A stretch of DNA of 64,000 nucleotides from Actinobacillus arthritidis (GCF_029774155.1 NZ_CP103833.1:1116001-1180000), one strand, 5' to 3'; positions 31,408-42,313 are shown, counted from the first letter of the stretch. A program made the numbers and translations. Notes: generated by a model from the sequence alone, not told the origin.

Positions 31408-33675
31408 ATGCAGAAAACATTGATGGTAACCAAACGCAACGGCCAGCAAGAGCCGTTTGATTTGGATAAAATTCATCGTGTCATCACTTGGGTCGCCGAG
31501 GGTTTACATAATGTATCGGTATCACAAGTGGAACTGAGCGCCCATATTCAGTTTTACCAAGGTATTCGTACCGCCGATATTCACGAGACAATCATCAAAG
31601 CTGCTGCTGATTTAATCAGTACCGAAACGCCGGATTATCAATATCTTGTCGCGCGTTTAGCGATGTTTCATCTGCGTAAAAAAGCCTACGGGGACTTCAC
31701 CCCACCTCATTTATTAACTCATATTAAAAAGCTGGTTACACTCGGTAAATACGATAAAGCACTGTTAACCGACTATACCGAACAAGAATGGCAGTTAATG
31801 AATGAGTTCCTCGTACACAGCCGAGATATGGATTTTTCTTATGCGGCTGTCAAACAGCTCGAAGGAAAATATTTAGTCCAAAATCGAGTGACCGGTGAGA
31901 TCTATGAGTCGGCACAATTCTTATATCTTTTAGTGGCGACCTGCTTGTTTTCGAAATATCCGAAAGCCACTCGTTTGGATTATGTAAAACGCTTTTACGA
32001 TGCGACTTCAACCTTCAAAATTTCATTGCCTACCCCGATTATGTCGGGGGTAAGAACACCGACTCGTCAGTTTAGTTCTTGTGTATTAATTGAATGCGGC
32101 GATAGTTTGGATTCAATCAATGCCACTTCTGTCGCGATTATTAAATATGTCTCGCAACGTGCGGGCATTGGCATTAACGCCGGTGCAATCCGTGCATTAG
32201 GCGACCCGATTCGTCAAGGGGAAGCTTTCCACACCGGTTGCATTCCGTTTTATAAGCATTTCCAAAGTGCGGTGAAATCTTGCTCTCAAGGCGGTGTGCG
32301 TGGCGGCCGCAACGGTTTATTACCCGCTATGGCACTTAGAAGTAGAAAGTTTATTGGTGTTAAAAAATAATCGAGGCGTGGAAGACAACCGCTGTCGTCA
32401 TATGGACTACGGCGTACAGCTCAACAAGCTGATGTATCAACGCTTAATTAAGGGTGGCGAAATCACCTTATTCAGCCCGTCTGATGTCGATGGTTTGTAT
32501 GAAGCGTTTTTTGCTGATCAAGAAAAGTTCGAACAGCTTTATCTGCAATATGAGCAAGACCCGAACATTCGTAAACGCAGTGTGAAAGCGGTTGAGTTAT
32601 TTTCACTGCTCATGCAAGAACGCGCTTCAACCGGCCGCATTTATATTCAGAATGTCGATCATTGCAATACGCATTCACCGTTCAATCCGCAAGTTGCACC
32701 GATCAAACAATCAAATTTATGTTTAGAAATCGCATTGCCGACCAAACCGCTGAATGATATTAACGATGAAAACGGGGAAATAGCACTCTGTACCCTTTCA
32801 GCATTTAACTTAGGTACTTTGCAAAATTTAGATGAATTTGAACCGCTTGCCGACTTAGTGGTACGAGCGCTAGATGCCTTGTTAGATTATCAAGATTATC
32901 CGGTGAAGCGACAAAACACGCCGCATTAGCTCGCCGTTCGCTTGGCATTGGGGTCATCAACTACGCTTATTACTTAGCGAAAAACGGCGTGCGTTATTCG
33001 GATGGTTCTGCCAATGCACTTACCCACAGAACCTTTGAAGCGATGCAATATTATTTACTAAAAGCCTCGCTTAATTTAGCCAAAGAACAAGGGGCTTGTA
33101 AGTTATTCGGTGAGACGAGCTATGCTCAAGGTATTTTACCGATTGATAGCTATAAGAAAGAATTGGATAACCTGACTCAAGAACCTCTACATTATGATTG
33201 GGAAAGTTTGCGTGCAGAGATTCAACAATTCGGCTTACGTAACTCAACCTTAAGCTCATTAATGCCGTCAGAAACGTCCTCACAAATTTCCAATGCAACC
33301 AACGGTATTGAACCGCCACGTGGTTACGTGAGTGTTAAAGCCTCAAAAGACGGCATCTTAAAACAAGTTGTGCCAGAATATGAAAAGCTCCGTTCACAAT
33401 ACGAACTATTATGGGATATCCCAGATATGAGCGGTTACTTACAGCTGGTCGGTATTATGCAGAAATTCATTGATCAGGCAATTTCGGCAAATACCAATTA
33501 TGACCCGCAAAAATTTGAAGACGGCAAAGTACCGATGAAACGCTTACTTGCTGATTTACTGACCGCTTATAAATACGGATTAAAAACACTCTATTACCAA
33601 AATACCAGAGACGGCGCGGAAGATTCCCAACAAGATTTAAATGACGGTTGTGCCGGTGGTGCTTGCAAAATTTAG
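31408..33675 (+). CDS. nrdA: aerobic class Ia ribonucleotide reductase alpha chain, frameshifted twice in the sequence
   Basis: NrdA reduces ribonucleotides to deoxyribonucleotides with NrdB. The ATP-cone (MVTKRNGQQEPFDLDKIHRV) is intact. So are the catalytic-barrel motifs FSSCVLIECGDSLDSI, QSNLCLEIALPTKPL, LCTLSAFNLG and PSETSSQISNATNGIEPPRG, and the C-terminal redox pair GGACKI. The frame breaks at 32301-32310 (two bases missing between VRGG and AATVYYPLWHLE) and at about 32903 (one base missing before EATKHAALARRSLGIG). Mended length is 756 residues, like E. coli (761). A sequence error is likely because the enzyme is essential. Confidence 0.94.
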
Positions 33676-33696
33676 TGTCTAGTCTGAATTTAACTA

Positions 33697-33727
33697 ACCA
33701 CGGAATACACGGAGAACACAGAAATAA
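33697..33727 (+). repeat. solo copy of the ACCACGGAATACAC dispersed repeat
   Basis: ACCACGGAATACACGGAG then AACACAGAAATAA. This is the same sequence as the terminal inverted repeats of the GxxExxY element at 47.6-48.0 kb, here without a gene, in the nrdA-nrdB gap. Confidence 0.7.
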
Positions 33728-33742
33728 TTCGGAGAATGTTAA

Positions 33743-33806
33743 GAGCCACAGCGTGGCTCACTCAGCCGAAGGCTGATCATAACCACGTACGGCTTGCCGT
33801 GCGTGG
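33743..33806. repeat. three tandem hairpins between nrdA and nrdB
   Basis: GAGCCAC-AGC-GTGGCTC (33743-33759), TCAGCC-GAA-GGCTGA (33762-33776), and CCACGTACGGC-TT-GCCGTGCGTGG (33783-33806, one mismatch). The block is much more GC-rich than its surroundings and ends 21 bases before the nrdB ATG. No T-run follows, so it is not a classical terminator; it could be a REP-type element or an mRNA processing or stability signal that sets the NrdA:NrdB ratio. Confidence 0.6.
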
Positions 33807-33827
33807 GCAATTCAAAAAGGATACAAA

Positions 33828-34955
33828 ATGGCATACACCACTTTCTCACAAAATAAAAATGATCAATTAAAAGAACCGATGTTTTTCGGGCAAAATGTGA
33901 ATGTTGCTCGTTATGACCAACAAAAATATGAATTATTTGAAAAGTTAATCGAAAAACAACTCTCATTTTTCTGGCGTCCGGAAGAAGTTGATGTCTCGCA
34001 AGATCGCATCGACTACCAATCATTGCCGGAACATGAAAAACATATTTTTATCAGTAACTTAAAATATCAAACATTACTTGATTCTATTCAAGGTCGCGAC
34101 CCGAACGTAGCATTTTTGCCGTTAGTATCGATTCCGGAACTAGAAACTTGGATCGAAACCTGGACGTTTTCCGAAACGATCCATTCACGTTCTTATACGC
34201 ACATTATCCGTAATATCGTGAATGATCCGTCGATTGTGTTTGACGATATCGTGACTAACGAAGAAATTATTAAACGCGCGAAAGATATTTCTTGTTACTA
34301 CGATGATTTAATTCGAGATTCGCAACTTTATACGCTCTACGGAGAAGGTTGCTATACGGTGGACGGCAAGCAATACCAAGTGACTTTACGCAATCTAAAA
34401 CGCCAACTTTATTTATGCTTAATGAGTGTGAACGTGCTGGAAGCGATTCGTTTTTACGTATCATTCGCTTGTTCTTTTGCGTTTGCCGAGCGTCAGTTAA
34501 TGGAAGGTAACGCTAAAATTATTAAATTCATCGCACGTGATGAATATCTACATTTAACCGGCACACAAAATATGTTGAACATTATGGCATCCGGACAAGA
34601 TGATCCGGAAATGGCACAAATTGCCGAAGAGTGTAAACAAGAAGCGTATGAGCTTTTTGTGGCGGCAGAACAAGAAAAAGAATGGGCGGCGTATTTATTC
34701 AAAGACGGTTCAATGATTGGTTTGAATGAAGATATTTTGGTGAAATATGTCGAATACATTACCAATATTCGAATGCAAGCGGTCGGATTACCTCGCCCTT
34801 TTGCCACCGCTTCAAATCCGATTCCTTGGATTAACGCTTGGCTGGTGTCTGATAACGTACAAGTTGCACCGCAAGAAGTCGAAGTCAGTTCCTATTTAGT
34901 TGGGCAGATTGATGCCAAAGTCGATAGCAACGATTTTGATAATTTTGAACTTTAA
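33828..34955 (+). CDS. nrdB: class Ia ribonucleotide reductase beta chain
   Basis: The 375-residue radical-generating subunit has iron ligands in [36 protein letters not shown] and [12 protein letters not shown]. The radical Tyr lies in the SYTHII region. The C-terminal tail ending in DNFEL that docks in NrdA is present. AAAAAGGATACAAA leads to the ATG. It is co-transcribed with nrdA across a 152-base gap containing a dispersed repeat and three hairpins. Confidence 0.95.
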   Translation: MAYTTFSQNKNDQLKEPMFFGQNVNVARYDQQKYELFEKLIEKQLSFFWRPEEVDVSQDRIDYQSLPEHEKHIFISNLKYQTLLDSIQGRDPNVAFLPLVSIPELETWIETWTFSETIHSRSYTHIIRNIVNDPSIVFDDIVTNEEIIKRAKDISCYYDDLIRDSQLYTLYGEGCYTVDGKQYQVTLRNLKRQLYLCLMSVNVLEAIRFYVSFACSFAFAERQLMEGNAKIIKFIARDEYLHLTGTQNMLNIMASGQDDPEMAQIAEECKQEAYELFVAAEQEKEWAAYLFKDGSMIGLNEDILVKYVEYITNIRMQAVGLPRPFATASNPIPWINAWLVSDNVQVAPQEVEVSSYLVGQIDAKVDSNDFDNFEL

Positions 34956-34966
34956 TTATCAAAAAT

Positions 34967-35003
34967 ACGGAATACATCGATTTATCGCTGTATTCCGTTT
35001 GAA
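34967..35003. terminator. bidirectional terminator nrdB / LacI-family regulator
   Basis: ACGGAATACA (34967-34976), inner CGAT-TT-ATCG, TGTATTCCGT (34989-34998), with T-rich flanks. The stem sequence equals the core of the ACCACGGAATACAC dispersed repeat in inverted orientation. Confidence 0.8.
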
Positions 35004-35008
35004 ATAAG

Positions 35009-36004
35009 CTAACAAGACTTCCGTTGAATTAAAGGACACTCAAGATAATGAACGTCTTTATCTTGTTTCGCTTCGATTAAGTGTAATGCGGCTTGCCGTC
35101 CCATTTCATAATGTGGTAGCTGTACTGTCGTCAAAGGCGGTAAAAATAAATGAGCCACCCCAACCATATTATCATAACCGACAACCGCAACATCTTGCGG
35201 AATACGCAATCCACGAGCGAGTAATAACTGATAAGCAAGCATTGCAATCCGGTCATTACCGCATACGATGACATCATAGTCAAAATGCTCAAGATCTGAG
35301 GCTAAAATCTCTTTTAATCGATCTGCACCTTCTAAATAATCATCGCTTTCGTTCATAAAAAACTCGGTCGGCACATTTGCATTTTTTTGAGAAAACCAAA
35401 CCGCTTGAAAACCTTTTTGGCGTTCCTTAGCCGCAATCGCATTATATGGAATATACAAACATAATGGTTTCTTATAACCTTTTTCGACTAATAAACGAGT
35501 CACATCCGCTTGTCCTTGAAAGTCATTCGGAATATAACTGGCAACTTGTATATCATCGGTAACACAATTCGCCAAAACAATCGGGTAATTTGCTAAACGT
35601 TTTGGAATCTGAATTTTCTTTAAACCGTGACGACTAATAATAATTGCGGTCGGACGATGTGAAAGCAATAACTCTACTGCCTTTTCAACATCTTGCTGGT
35701 CATCTTCAAACGTATTAATGACAAACGAGTTCCAACCGTGTTGACGAACGGTTTGTTCGATTGCTAATAAAATCTCAACCGAAAACGGCGTCGTGGCGGT
35801 ACTAAAGGATAAAACACCAATCGTATTTTCTGTTGCCCCACGAATTTTCTGTGCGCCTAAATTCGGTACATAATTTAATTGCTCAATTGCTTGTTGAACC
35901 GCTAATCGAGTTTTATCTGAAAGCTGTTTCGGGTTATTTATCGCTCGAGAAACCGTCATTACTGAAACACCGGCTAATTTTGCAACATCTTTCAAAGAAG
36001 CCAT
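35009..36004 (-). CDS. LacI/GalR-family repressor of the galactoside island
   Basis: The 331-residue regulator has an N-terminal HTH (ATLKDVAKLAG-like start MASLKDVAKLAG, VSVMTVSRAI) and a periplasmic-binding-protein-like effector domain (NTIGVLSFSTATTPFSVEIL, VICGNDRIAMLAYQLL, VAVVGYDNM). It is divergent from the symporter gene. The intergenic region carries two AACGTT-centred palindromes of the type this family binds, and an identical one precedes galT. I infer it represses both units, with a galactoside or galactose as inducer. Confidence 0.85.
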   Translation of the reverse strand: MASLKDVAKLAGVSVMTVSRAINNPKQLSDKTRLAVQQAIEQLNYVPNLGAQKIRGATENTIGVLSFSTATTPFSVEILLAIEQTVRQHGWNSFVINTFEDDQQDVEKAVELLLSHRPTAIIISRHGLKKIQIPKRLANYPIVLANCVTDDIQVASYIPNDFQGQADVTRLLVEKGYKKPLCLYIPYNAIAAKERQKGFQAVWFSQKNANVPTEFFMNESDDYLEGADRLKEILASDLEHFDYDVIVCGNDRIAMLAYQLLLARGLRIPQDVAVVGYDNMVGVAHLFLPPLTTVQLPHYEMGRQAALHLIEAKQDKDVHYLECPLIQRKSC

Positions 36005-36078
36005 ATACTACATTCTATTTGTTATTTTTCTGAAACATCATTGTCCATTATCGTCTACGGATTCGCAATCACTAAGAA

Positions 36079-36094
36079 TGTGATCTCCTTCACA
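36079..36094. promoter_or_regulatory. CRP site (perfect TGTGA-N6-TCACA)
   Basis: TGTGATCTCCTTCACA between the regulator and the symporter gene. It lies nearest to the regulator start (36004), so it may drive the regulator or assist the symporter promoter. Confidence 0.75.
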
Positions 36095-36102
36095 CTTTCA
36101 AA

Positions 36103-36118
36103 ATGTTAACGTTAAAAA
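36103..36118. promoter_or_regulatory. LacI-family operator O1
   Basis: ATGTTAACGTTAAAAA has the same AACGTT centre as O2 and O3 but only one perfect half. Its centre is 63 bp from O2, six helical turns, which suits repression looping. Confidence 0.65.
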
Positions 36119-36119
36119 A

Positions 36120-36135
36120 CGTGATTTAAATCACA
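36120..36135 (+). promoter_or_regulatory. CRP site upstream of lacY
   Basis: CGTGATTTAAATCACA matches 9 of the 10 conserved CRP positions. If it acts as a class II site, transcription would start near 36169, inside operator O2. Confidence 0.7.
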
Positions 36136-36165
36136 TTTTCATTATTTTATTCTTTTTATTCAAAA

Positions 36166-36181
36166 ATGATAACGTTAACAT
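36166..36181. promoter_or_regulatory. LacI-family operator O2
   Basis: ATGATAACGTTAACAT is identical over 16 bp to O3 in front of galT and lies at the predicted transcription start of the lacY unit. Confidence 0.8.
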
Positions 36182-36216
36182 TCAAAACAAGAAATCATCA
36201 AAGCAAGAGGTGTTTT

Positions 36217-37515
36217 ATGCAAACTCAAACAACGCAACAAAATAACAAAGTGTATTATTGGGGGAATCGCAACTATTTAGCTTTTAGCGGTTATTTCTTT
36301 ACTTATTTCTTTGTTATGGCAACTTGTTACCCTTTTCTTGGCATTTGGCTAGGGGATATTAATGGGTTAAATGGTGAGGAACGGGGTATCGTCTTTGCCG
36401 CAATGTCTTTCTTCGCACTCTGTTTTCAGCCGGTTTTTGGTTTTGTGACCGATAAACTTGGTTTAAAAAAACACATTCTGTGGGCTGTTTCTATTGCTCT
36501 TCTCTTTTATGCACCTTTCTTTATTTATGTCTTTGCCCCCTTACTTAAAACAAATATTTGGTTAGGTGCCATACTTGGCGGTATCTATATGGGATTTGTG
36601 TTTGCCGGAGGAGCCGGTGCATCAGAAGCCTATATTGAAAGAGTAAGCCGCCAAAGTCGTTTTGAATATGGACGAGCAAGAATGTTCGGTATGATTGGCT
36701 GGGGTATCTGTGCATCTATTGCCGGCATACTCTATAGCAAAAATCCTAACTCCGTATTTTGGCTTGGTTCTGCCGGTGCATTAGTTGTCGTCATTTTGGT
36801 TGCCATTGCGAAACCGGAGCAACAAAGTCAAACTGCAATGGTAATGGAGAAACTTGGTGCAAATAGCAATCCGGTTAGTATCAAACAAGCCTTTATGCTA
36901 TTCAAATTACCTCGTTTCTGGGCATTACTTGCTTATGTCATCGGTGTTGCCTGTACCTATGATATTTTCGACCAGCAATTCGGTAACTTCTTTAATACGT
37001 TCTTTGAATCTAAAGAACGCGGTATCGAAATTTTCGGCTATGTCACCACCATGGGTGAATTTTTAAATGCGGTAATTATGTTCTTTGTGCCATTTTTAAT
37101 TAATCGCATGGGTGCCAAAAATGCCTTACTTACTGCGGGGATTATTATGAGTATCCGCATCTTAGGTTCCTCTTTTGCAACGGAGTGGTGGCACGTGGTG
37201 GTGCTAAAAACGCTACATATGTTTGAAGTGCCGTTCTATCTTGTTGGCTTATTCAAATATATTGGTAACGTGTTCGAAGTTCACTTCTCTGCCACCATCT
37301 ATATGGTTGCCTGCCAATTCATCAAACAAGTCGGTAATATGCTTGCCTCTTCTGTTGTTGGCGGTTGGTATGACAAATTCGGTTATCAAGATACTTACTT
37401 TATTTTAGGCTGTGTGGCATTAGGCTTTACTCTTCTCTCCATTTTCACCTTAACCGGCAAAATGAATATGCAAGAACGTTATCAATTACAAAAACGCAAT
37501 ACTAGAGGTGTTTAA
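36217..37515 (+). CDS. lacY: LacY/RafB-type oligosaccharide:H+ symporter
   Basis: The 432-residue, 12-helix MFS permease of the OHS family follows the LacY pattern closely. Substrate and proton residues are visible: EAYIERVSR (Glu126 equivalent), GRARMFG (Arg144), RILGSSFAT (Arg302) and KTLHMFEVPF (His322, Glu325). The start at ATG 36217 (AAGAGG upstream) is preferred to the longer frame. The alpha-galactosidase gene follows 90 bases later, so raffinose or melibiose transport (RafB-like) is as plausible as lactose; LacZ at the far end of the island supports lactose. Regulated by CRP and the divergent repressor. Confidence 0.88.
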   Translation: MQTQTTQQNNKVYYWGNRNYLAFSGYFFTYFFVMATCYPFLGIWLGDINGLNGEERGIVFAAMSFFALCFQPVFGFVTDKLGLKKHILWAVSIALLFYAPFFIYVFAPLLKTNIWLGAILGGIYMGFVFAGGAGASEAYIERVSRQSRFEYGRARMFGMIGWGICASIAGILYSKNPNSVFWLGSAGALVVVILVAIAKPEQQSQTAMVMEKLGANSNPVSIKQAFMLFKLPRFWALLAYVIGVACTYDIFDQQFGNFFNTFFESKERGIEIFGYVTTMGEFLNAVIMFFVPFLINRMGAKNALLTAGIIMSIRILGSSFATEWWHVVVLKTLHMFEVPFYLVGLFKYIGNVFEVHFSATIYMVACQFIKQVGNMLASSVVGGWYDKFGYQDTYFILGCVALGFTLLSIFTLTGKMNMQERYQLQKRNTRGV

Positions 37516-37605
37516 CAAGCGGTTAAAAAACAAAGCTTTTTGAACGTTGGCTTTACCAGCGACAGTAACCAATACCTCTCAAATTTTGCAAATAAGGAAT
37601 TTACT

Positions 37606-39740
37606 ATGAACAATATCATTCGTTTATCCAGCAACCAAAATGATCTGATTATTAACGCTTCAGATAACCCTCAAATTCTCTATTGGGGAGAAAAACTCGC
37701 ACAATTTGAACCAACGAATGCTTGGCTCAGCTACTCAGGTGTAACAAACGGCGGTTTAGATATTGATGTGCCAGTTTCACTTGCGGCGGAAAACGGACGT
37801 GGCTATTTTGAGTCGTCTTCGGTTGAAGGCCATCGTAACGGTTTAGACTCAATGCCGGTGTTCAAATTAAGTAAAATTGAACAACAAAATGACCGCTTGA
37901 TCATCCGCCAAATTGATGAAATTGCCGGCTTAGAATTTATTAGCGAATTTGTATTAGACAAAGCGACTTCCGTATTAAAAACATGTAACAAATTACGTAA
38001 TTTAAAAGCCGTACCTTATAGCGTAAACCGTCTTGCGGTAACACTTCCGTTGCCTGAATTTGCTGATGAAGTTTGTACGTTCTACGGTCGCTGGGTACGA
38101 GAATTTCAACCAAATCGCCAAAGCCTCAAACACGGCGGTTTTATTCAAGAAAACCGTGTCGGCAGAACCTCTCACGAATACCCGCCGATTTTGATTGTCG
38201 GTGAAGAAGGCTATAAAGAACAAAAAGGTGATGTATGGGGCTTCCACTTAGCTTGGAGCGGAAACCACCGCATTCGTGCTGATATTGATATTCGAGGCAG
38301 ACGTAGCGTGCAGTTGGAAGCGCTATACTTTCCAGGTGAAATCACACTAGCACAAAATGAAGAGATTGCGACGCCTTGGGTTTATGCAACCGCTTCTAAC
38401 CAAGGCTTAAACGGTATGAGCCAACAGTTCCACCAATATGTGCGAGAAAATATCCTCCGTTTTCCGCAAGGTAAAACACGTCCGGTACACCTCAATATTT
38501 GGGAAGGCGTTTACTTCGATCACAAACCGGAACATATTATCGCCATGGCAAAAGCTGCGCAGAAATGGGCGTGGAACGTTTTATTATTGATGACGGTTGG
38601 TTTATTGGGCGTGATGATGATTTCGGCGGCTTGGGCGATTGGTACTTAGACGAACGCAAATATCCAAACGGTTTAACACCGGTGGTCAAAGCGGTAAAAG
38701 ATCTCGGTATGCAATTCGGGATTTGGGTTGAGTTAGAAATGATCAACAAACCGACTAAACTTTACCAACAACACCCAGATTGGTTACTCGCAGTTGAAGG
38801 TTACGATCAACCTGCCGAACGCAACCAATTTGTGCTCGACCTTTGCAATCCGGAAGTTTTCGACTATTTAGTGGAACGAATGGATTGGTTACTCGGCAAT
38901 CACGATATTGACTATGTAAAATGGGATATGAACCGCCGTATCGTGCAAGGTGCTCACCAAGGCAAAGCCGCGGTAACCAAACAAACCGAAGCCTTCTATC
39001 GCTTGTGCGATGTGCTTTGTGAAAAATATCCGAATGTTGAATTTGAAGCCTGCTCTTCCGGTGGCGGTCGTATTGATTACGAGGTATTAAAACGTTCACA
39101 ACGCTTCTGGACTTCCGATGATAATGATGCGCTTGAACGCCAAACGATTCAACGCGGCTTTAGTTACTTCTATCCGCCTGAAATTATGGGGGCGCATATC
39201 GGCGGCTTCCATTGCCATACCACATACCGCAAATTAGATGCGAATTTCCGTGGTTTAACTGCGCTATTCGGTCATATGGGCGTGGAATTAGATCCGGTAA
39301 AAGAAGGTGAGGAAGAACGTAAAAATTTCGCTAAATATATTGCGTTACATAAATCCTTGCGAGAACTATTACATAGCGGCACGGCATTCCGTTTAGACCG
39401 TAAAGATCCGGCGTGTTTAGTTAACGGTGTTGTAGCGCAAGACAGCTCACAAGCGGTGGTTTTAATCAGCCAACTTGCAATGCTCGATTACTTACGTCAG
39501 GAATCACTCCGTGTGCCGTATCTCAAAGAAGGTAATTATCAAGTAGAAATTCTGGATTTACCACGTAACTTTGCCGACGGAAAATTCGGTCACTTGATGA
39601 AACAGTTACCGGAATGGATGGTAAAAGCATTAAACGGTGAAAAAGTTGTCATTAATAGCGAGTGGTTAGCAAAAGTTGGCTTAGGCTTACCGATTATTGA
39701 CCCAGCATCCGCTATGTTATTGAAATTTACTCGCTTATAA
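37606..39740 (+). CDS. GH36 alpha-galactosidase, frameshifted in the sequence
   Basis: This cytoplasmic RafA/AgaR-type alpha-galactosidase releases galactose from raffinose or melibiose. Motifs are IDDGWF, DYVKWDMNR (nucleophile Asp), EACSSGGGRIDYEVL and WTSDDNDALERQ (acid/base Asp). The start is ATG 37606 after AAGGAATT. The frame is lost at 38554-38562, where GCTGCGCAG should read with one more base, giving MAKAAAEMGVERFIIDDGW. Mended length is 711 residues, close to E. coli RafA. It is the second gene of the lacY unit. The next gene cluster (galT onward) has its own promoter. Confidence 0.9.
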
Positions 39741-39791
39741 TTTCTTAAATAGTAAACTTTTTAGGGCAGTTATATACTGCCCTAAAAATTT

Positions 39792-39807
39792 TGTGATCAC
39801 TCTCACA
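39792..39807 (+). promoter_or_regulatory. CRP site (distal) of the galT unit
   Basis: TGTGATCACTCTCACA is a perfect TGTGA-N6-TCACA, 31 bp upstream of operator O3. Confidence 0.75.
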
Positions 39808-39837
39808 CTTCTCACTTTTTTCACTTCAATTTTCAAA

Positions 39838-39853
39838 ATGATAACGTTAACAT
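39838..39853. promoter_or_regulatory. LacI-family operator O3 of the galT unit
   Basis: ATGATAACGTTAACAT is identical to O2. A shared exact 16-mer places galT-galK-galM-lacZ under the same repressor as lacY and alpha-galactosidase. Confidence 0.8.
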
Positions 39854-39893
39854 TTAATCATACGGTGTAAAATTTAATGTGATCTCATACTTC

Positions 39894-39936
39894 TGTGATC
39901 CTTATCACACACAAAAAATATAATGTTAGTTATACT
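39894..39936 (+). promoter_or_regulatory. class II CRP-dependent promoter of galT
   Basis: The perfect CRP site TGTGATCCTTATCACA (39894-39909) is centred at 39901.5. TATACT (39931-39936) would start transcription near 39943, placing CRP at -41.5, the textbook class II position. The galT ATG is at 39971 with AATGGAG upstream. Confidence 0.75.
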
Positions 39937-39970
39937 CCAACTCTAAAACGCCAAATGGAGAAGTTCTACA

Positions 39971-41020
39971 ATGAGCCAACAATTTATCCTAAACGATCAC
40001 CCTCATCGTCGTTTTAATCCATTAAAAAACCAATGGATTCTAGTTTCACCGCATCGTGCAAAACGTCCGTGGCAAGGTCAACAAGAAGACACGATTGCTG
40101 ATAATAAACCAAGTTATGATCCGACTTGCTATCTTTGCCCGGGTAATAAACGTATTACCGGCGAGCAAAATCCCGTTTATAGTAAACCTTTCGTATTTAA
40201 AAACGATTTCTCCGCTTTACTACCGGATACGCCCGCCCCAGAAGCCGGCACAGATCCATTATTCCAGATTTCACATACCCAAGGCGCAAGCCGTGTAATT
40301 TGTTTCTCACCCGATCACAGTAAAACCTTACCGCAACTTTCGGTGGCTGAAATTGAGCAAGTGGTACAAGTTTGGCAAGAGCAAGCCAACGAATTAAAAA
40401 GCCGTTATCAATGGGTACAAATTTTTGAAAACAAAGGCGCCATGATGGGTTGCTCTAACCCTCACCCGCATGGTCAGATTTGGGCAAGTAATTTCTTACC
40501 GAATGAAATAGCGATTGAAGACGAATGTCAGGCGAATTACTTCGCTCAATACGGTCGTCCATTACTACTCGATTATGCGGAGCGTGAATTAACTAAAAAA
40601 GAACGTATCGTAGTCGAAACCGAAGATTGGATTGCCGTAGTGCCTTACTGGGCGGCTTGGCCGTTTGAAACTTTACTGTTGCCGAAACACAAGCACTTTA
40701 AGCGAATTACCGATTTAAACGAAGCCGAACGAGCGGATTTAGCGTTAGCACTTAAAAAACTGACAACCCGTTACGATAATTTATTTAATATCAGTTTCCC
40801 GTATTCAATGGGCTTCCATTTCGCTCCGTTTAATGAAAGTGATAACGAACATTGGCAACTGCATGCTCATTTCTACCCACCGTTATTACGTTCAGCGACC
40901 GTACGTAAATTTATGGTCGGTTATGAAATGATGGCGGAAAGCCAACGAGATTTGACACCTGAACAAGCGGCAGAAAGATTAAATGCAGTGAGCGATGAAG
41001 TACATTATAAAGATAAATAA
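39971..41020 (+). CDS. galT: galactose-1-phosphate uridylyltransferase
   Basis: The 349-residue Leloir-pathway enzyme exchanges UMP between glucose-1-P and galactose-1-P. The HIT-type active site is [11 protein letters not shown] (nucleophile His). The zinc-site Cys are in YLCPGNKR. The N-terminal [20 protein letters not shown] and the C-terminal SMGFHFAPF are conserved. It is the first gene of the galT-galK-galM-lacZ run. Confidence 0.95.
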   Translation: MSQQFILNDHPHRRFNPLKNQWILVSPHRAKRPWQGQQEDTIADNKPSYDPTCYLCPGNKRITGEQNPVYSKPFVFKNDFSALLPDTPAPEAGTDPLFQISHTQGASRVICFSPDHSKTLPQLSVAEIEQVVQVWQEQANELKSRYQWVQIFENKGAMMGCSNPHPHGQIWASNFLPNEIAIEDECQANYFAQYGRPLLLDYAERELTKKERIVVETEDWIAVVPYWAAWPFETLLLPKHKHFKRITDLNEAERADLALALKKLTTRYDNLFNISFPYSMGFHFAPFNESDNEHWQLHAHFYPPLLRSATVRKFMVGYEMMAESQRDLTPEQAAERLNAVSDEVHYKDK

Positions 41021-41140
41021 AATCTCCTCTCTTTAGACAAGAGAAATTCGGGGGAGATTCGATTACGATAATAGATTTTAGTATGAGCGTAATAAGCTTC
41101 TGCCAAATCTCCCCTTCCCCTCTTTGCTAAAGAGGGGAAC
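41021..41140. repeat. inverted-repeat element between galT and galK
   Basis: The left end contains CTCTCTTTAGACAAGAG and GGGGGAGATT; the right end reads AAATCTCCCC, then TTCCCCTCTTT-GCT-AAAGAGGGGAA (41115-41139, 11-bp perfect hairpin). The two ends are inverted, diverged copies of one AATCTCCCC...CTAAAGAG motif, so the 120-base gap looks like a small nonautonomous repeat inserted within the operon. No T-run, hence probably read through. Confidence 0.55.
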
Positions 41141-41158
41141 AGTTAGAAGGAATATATT

Positions 41159-42313
41159 ATGACCCAAATTCAATTATCCCAACAAAAATTTACCGAACAT
41201 TATGGCTATACTCCACAACAAACGGTTTTTGCACCAGGACGAGTTAATATTATCGGTGAACACACCGATTACAATGACGGCTTTGTAATGCCTTGTGCAA
41301 TTAACTACGGTATGGCGGTCAGCTTTAGTAAACGTGACGATTCGGTTTGGCGAGTCTATGCGATTGATATTGATGAACAAGATGAGTTCGACCTTAGCCA
41401 ACCGATTGAACCGTCTGAACACAAATGGGCAAATTACGTACGTGGCGTGGTGAAATATATTCAAGCCAAATGTCCTGAGTTTAAACAAGGTGCGGATTTA
41501 GCAATGACGAGTGACGTACCGATGTCTTCCGGTTTAAGTTCGTCTGCCGCTTTAGAGATTTCAATCGGCAAAACCGCACAAGTGTTAGGTGATTTGCCAC
41601 TTAGTTTGGCGGAAATCGCTTTAATCGGGCAAGAAGCTGAGAACAAATTTGTCGGCGCAAACTGCGGCAATATGGATCAACTCACCTCGGCGCTCGGACA
41701 AAAAGATCAATTAATTATGATTGATTGCCGTTCGCTAGACATTACCCCAACACCGGTTCCACACGGTTATTCAATTGCGATTATCAATTCTAACGTTAAA
41801 CACGACTTAGTGACCGGCGAATATAACAGCCGCCGTCAAGAATGTGAGTTCGCCGCCAAATTCTTTGGGGCGAAAGCATTGCGTGATGTCACACCTACGC
41901 AATTTATCGAGCGAGCGGCGGAGCTACAAGCAGAAAATGAGCTTGCCTACAAACGTGCTAAACATATCATTAGCGAAAATCAGCGTGTATTAGAAGCGGT
42001 CGAAGCCTTAAAAGCAAATGATATGGTCAAACTCGGTCAATTAATGGCAGGGTCTCACGATTCTATGCGTGATGATTTTGAAATTACCATTCCGGAAATT
42101 GATTACTTAGTCGAATTGGCACAAGTGGCGATCGGTAAAAATGGTGGTGCACGTATGACCGGTGGTGGCTTCGGTGGTTGTATCGTTTGTTTAGTACCAA
42201 ACGAAAAAGTGGAACATTTACGTCAAATGATTGCAGAAAATTATGAAAAACAAACCGGTATCAAAGAAACCTTTCATCTTTGTACCGCTTGTGACGGTGT
42301 TCATCTTATTTAA
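41159..42313 (+). CDS. galK: galactokinase
   Basis: The 384-residue GHMP kinase phosphorylates galactose. The signature [20 protein letters not shown], the ATP loop [12 protein letters not shown] and motif 3 [13 protein letters not shown] are all present. AAGGAATATATT precedes the ATG. It is the second gene of the Leloir cluster, after the galT-galK repeat element. Confidence 0.95.
   Translation: MTQIQLSQQKFTEHYGYTPQQTVFAPGRVNIIGEHTDYNDGFVMPCAINYGMAVSFSKRDDSVWRVYAIDIDEQDEFDLSQPIEPSEHKWANYVRGVVKYIQAKCPEFKQGADLAMTSDVPMSSGLSSSAALEISIGKTAQVLGDLPLSLAEIALIGQEAENKFVGANCGNMDQLTSALGQKDQLIMIDCRSLDITPTPVPHGYSIAIINSNVKHDLVTGEYNSRRQECEFAAKFFGAKALRDVTPTQFIERAAELQAENELAYKRAKHIISENQRVLEAVEALKANDMVKLGQLMAGSHDSMRDDFEITIPEIDYLVELAQVAIGKNGGARMTGGGFGGCIVCLVPNEKVEHLRQMIAENYEKQTGIKETFHLCTACDGVHLI

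Noticed and set aside
32301..32310. GCGGCCGC in nrdA as a cloning or vector junction
   Set aside because: The reading frame continues into normal nrdA sequence on both sides; a two-base loss in a GC-rich stretch creates the string.
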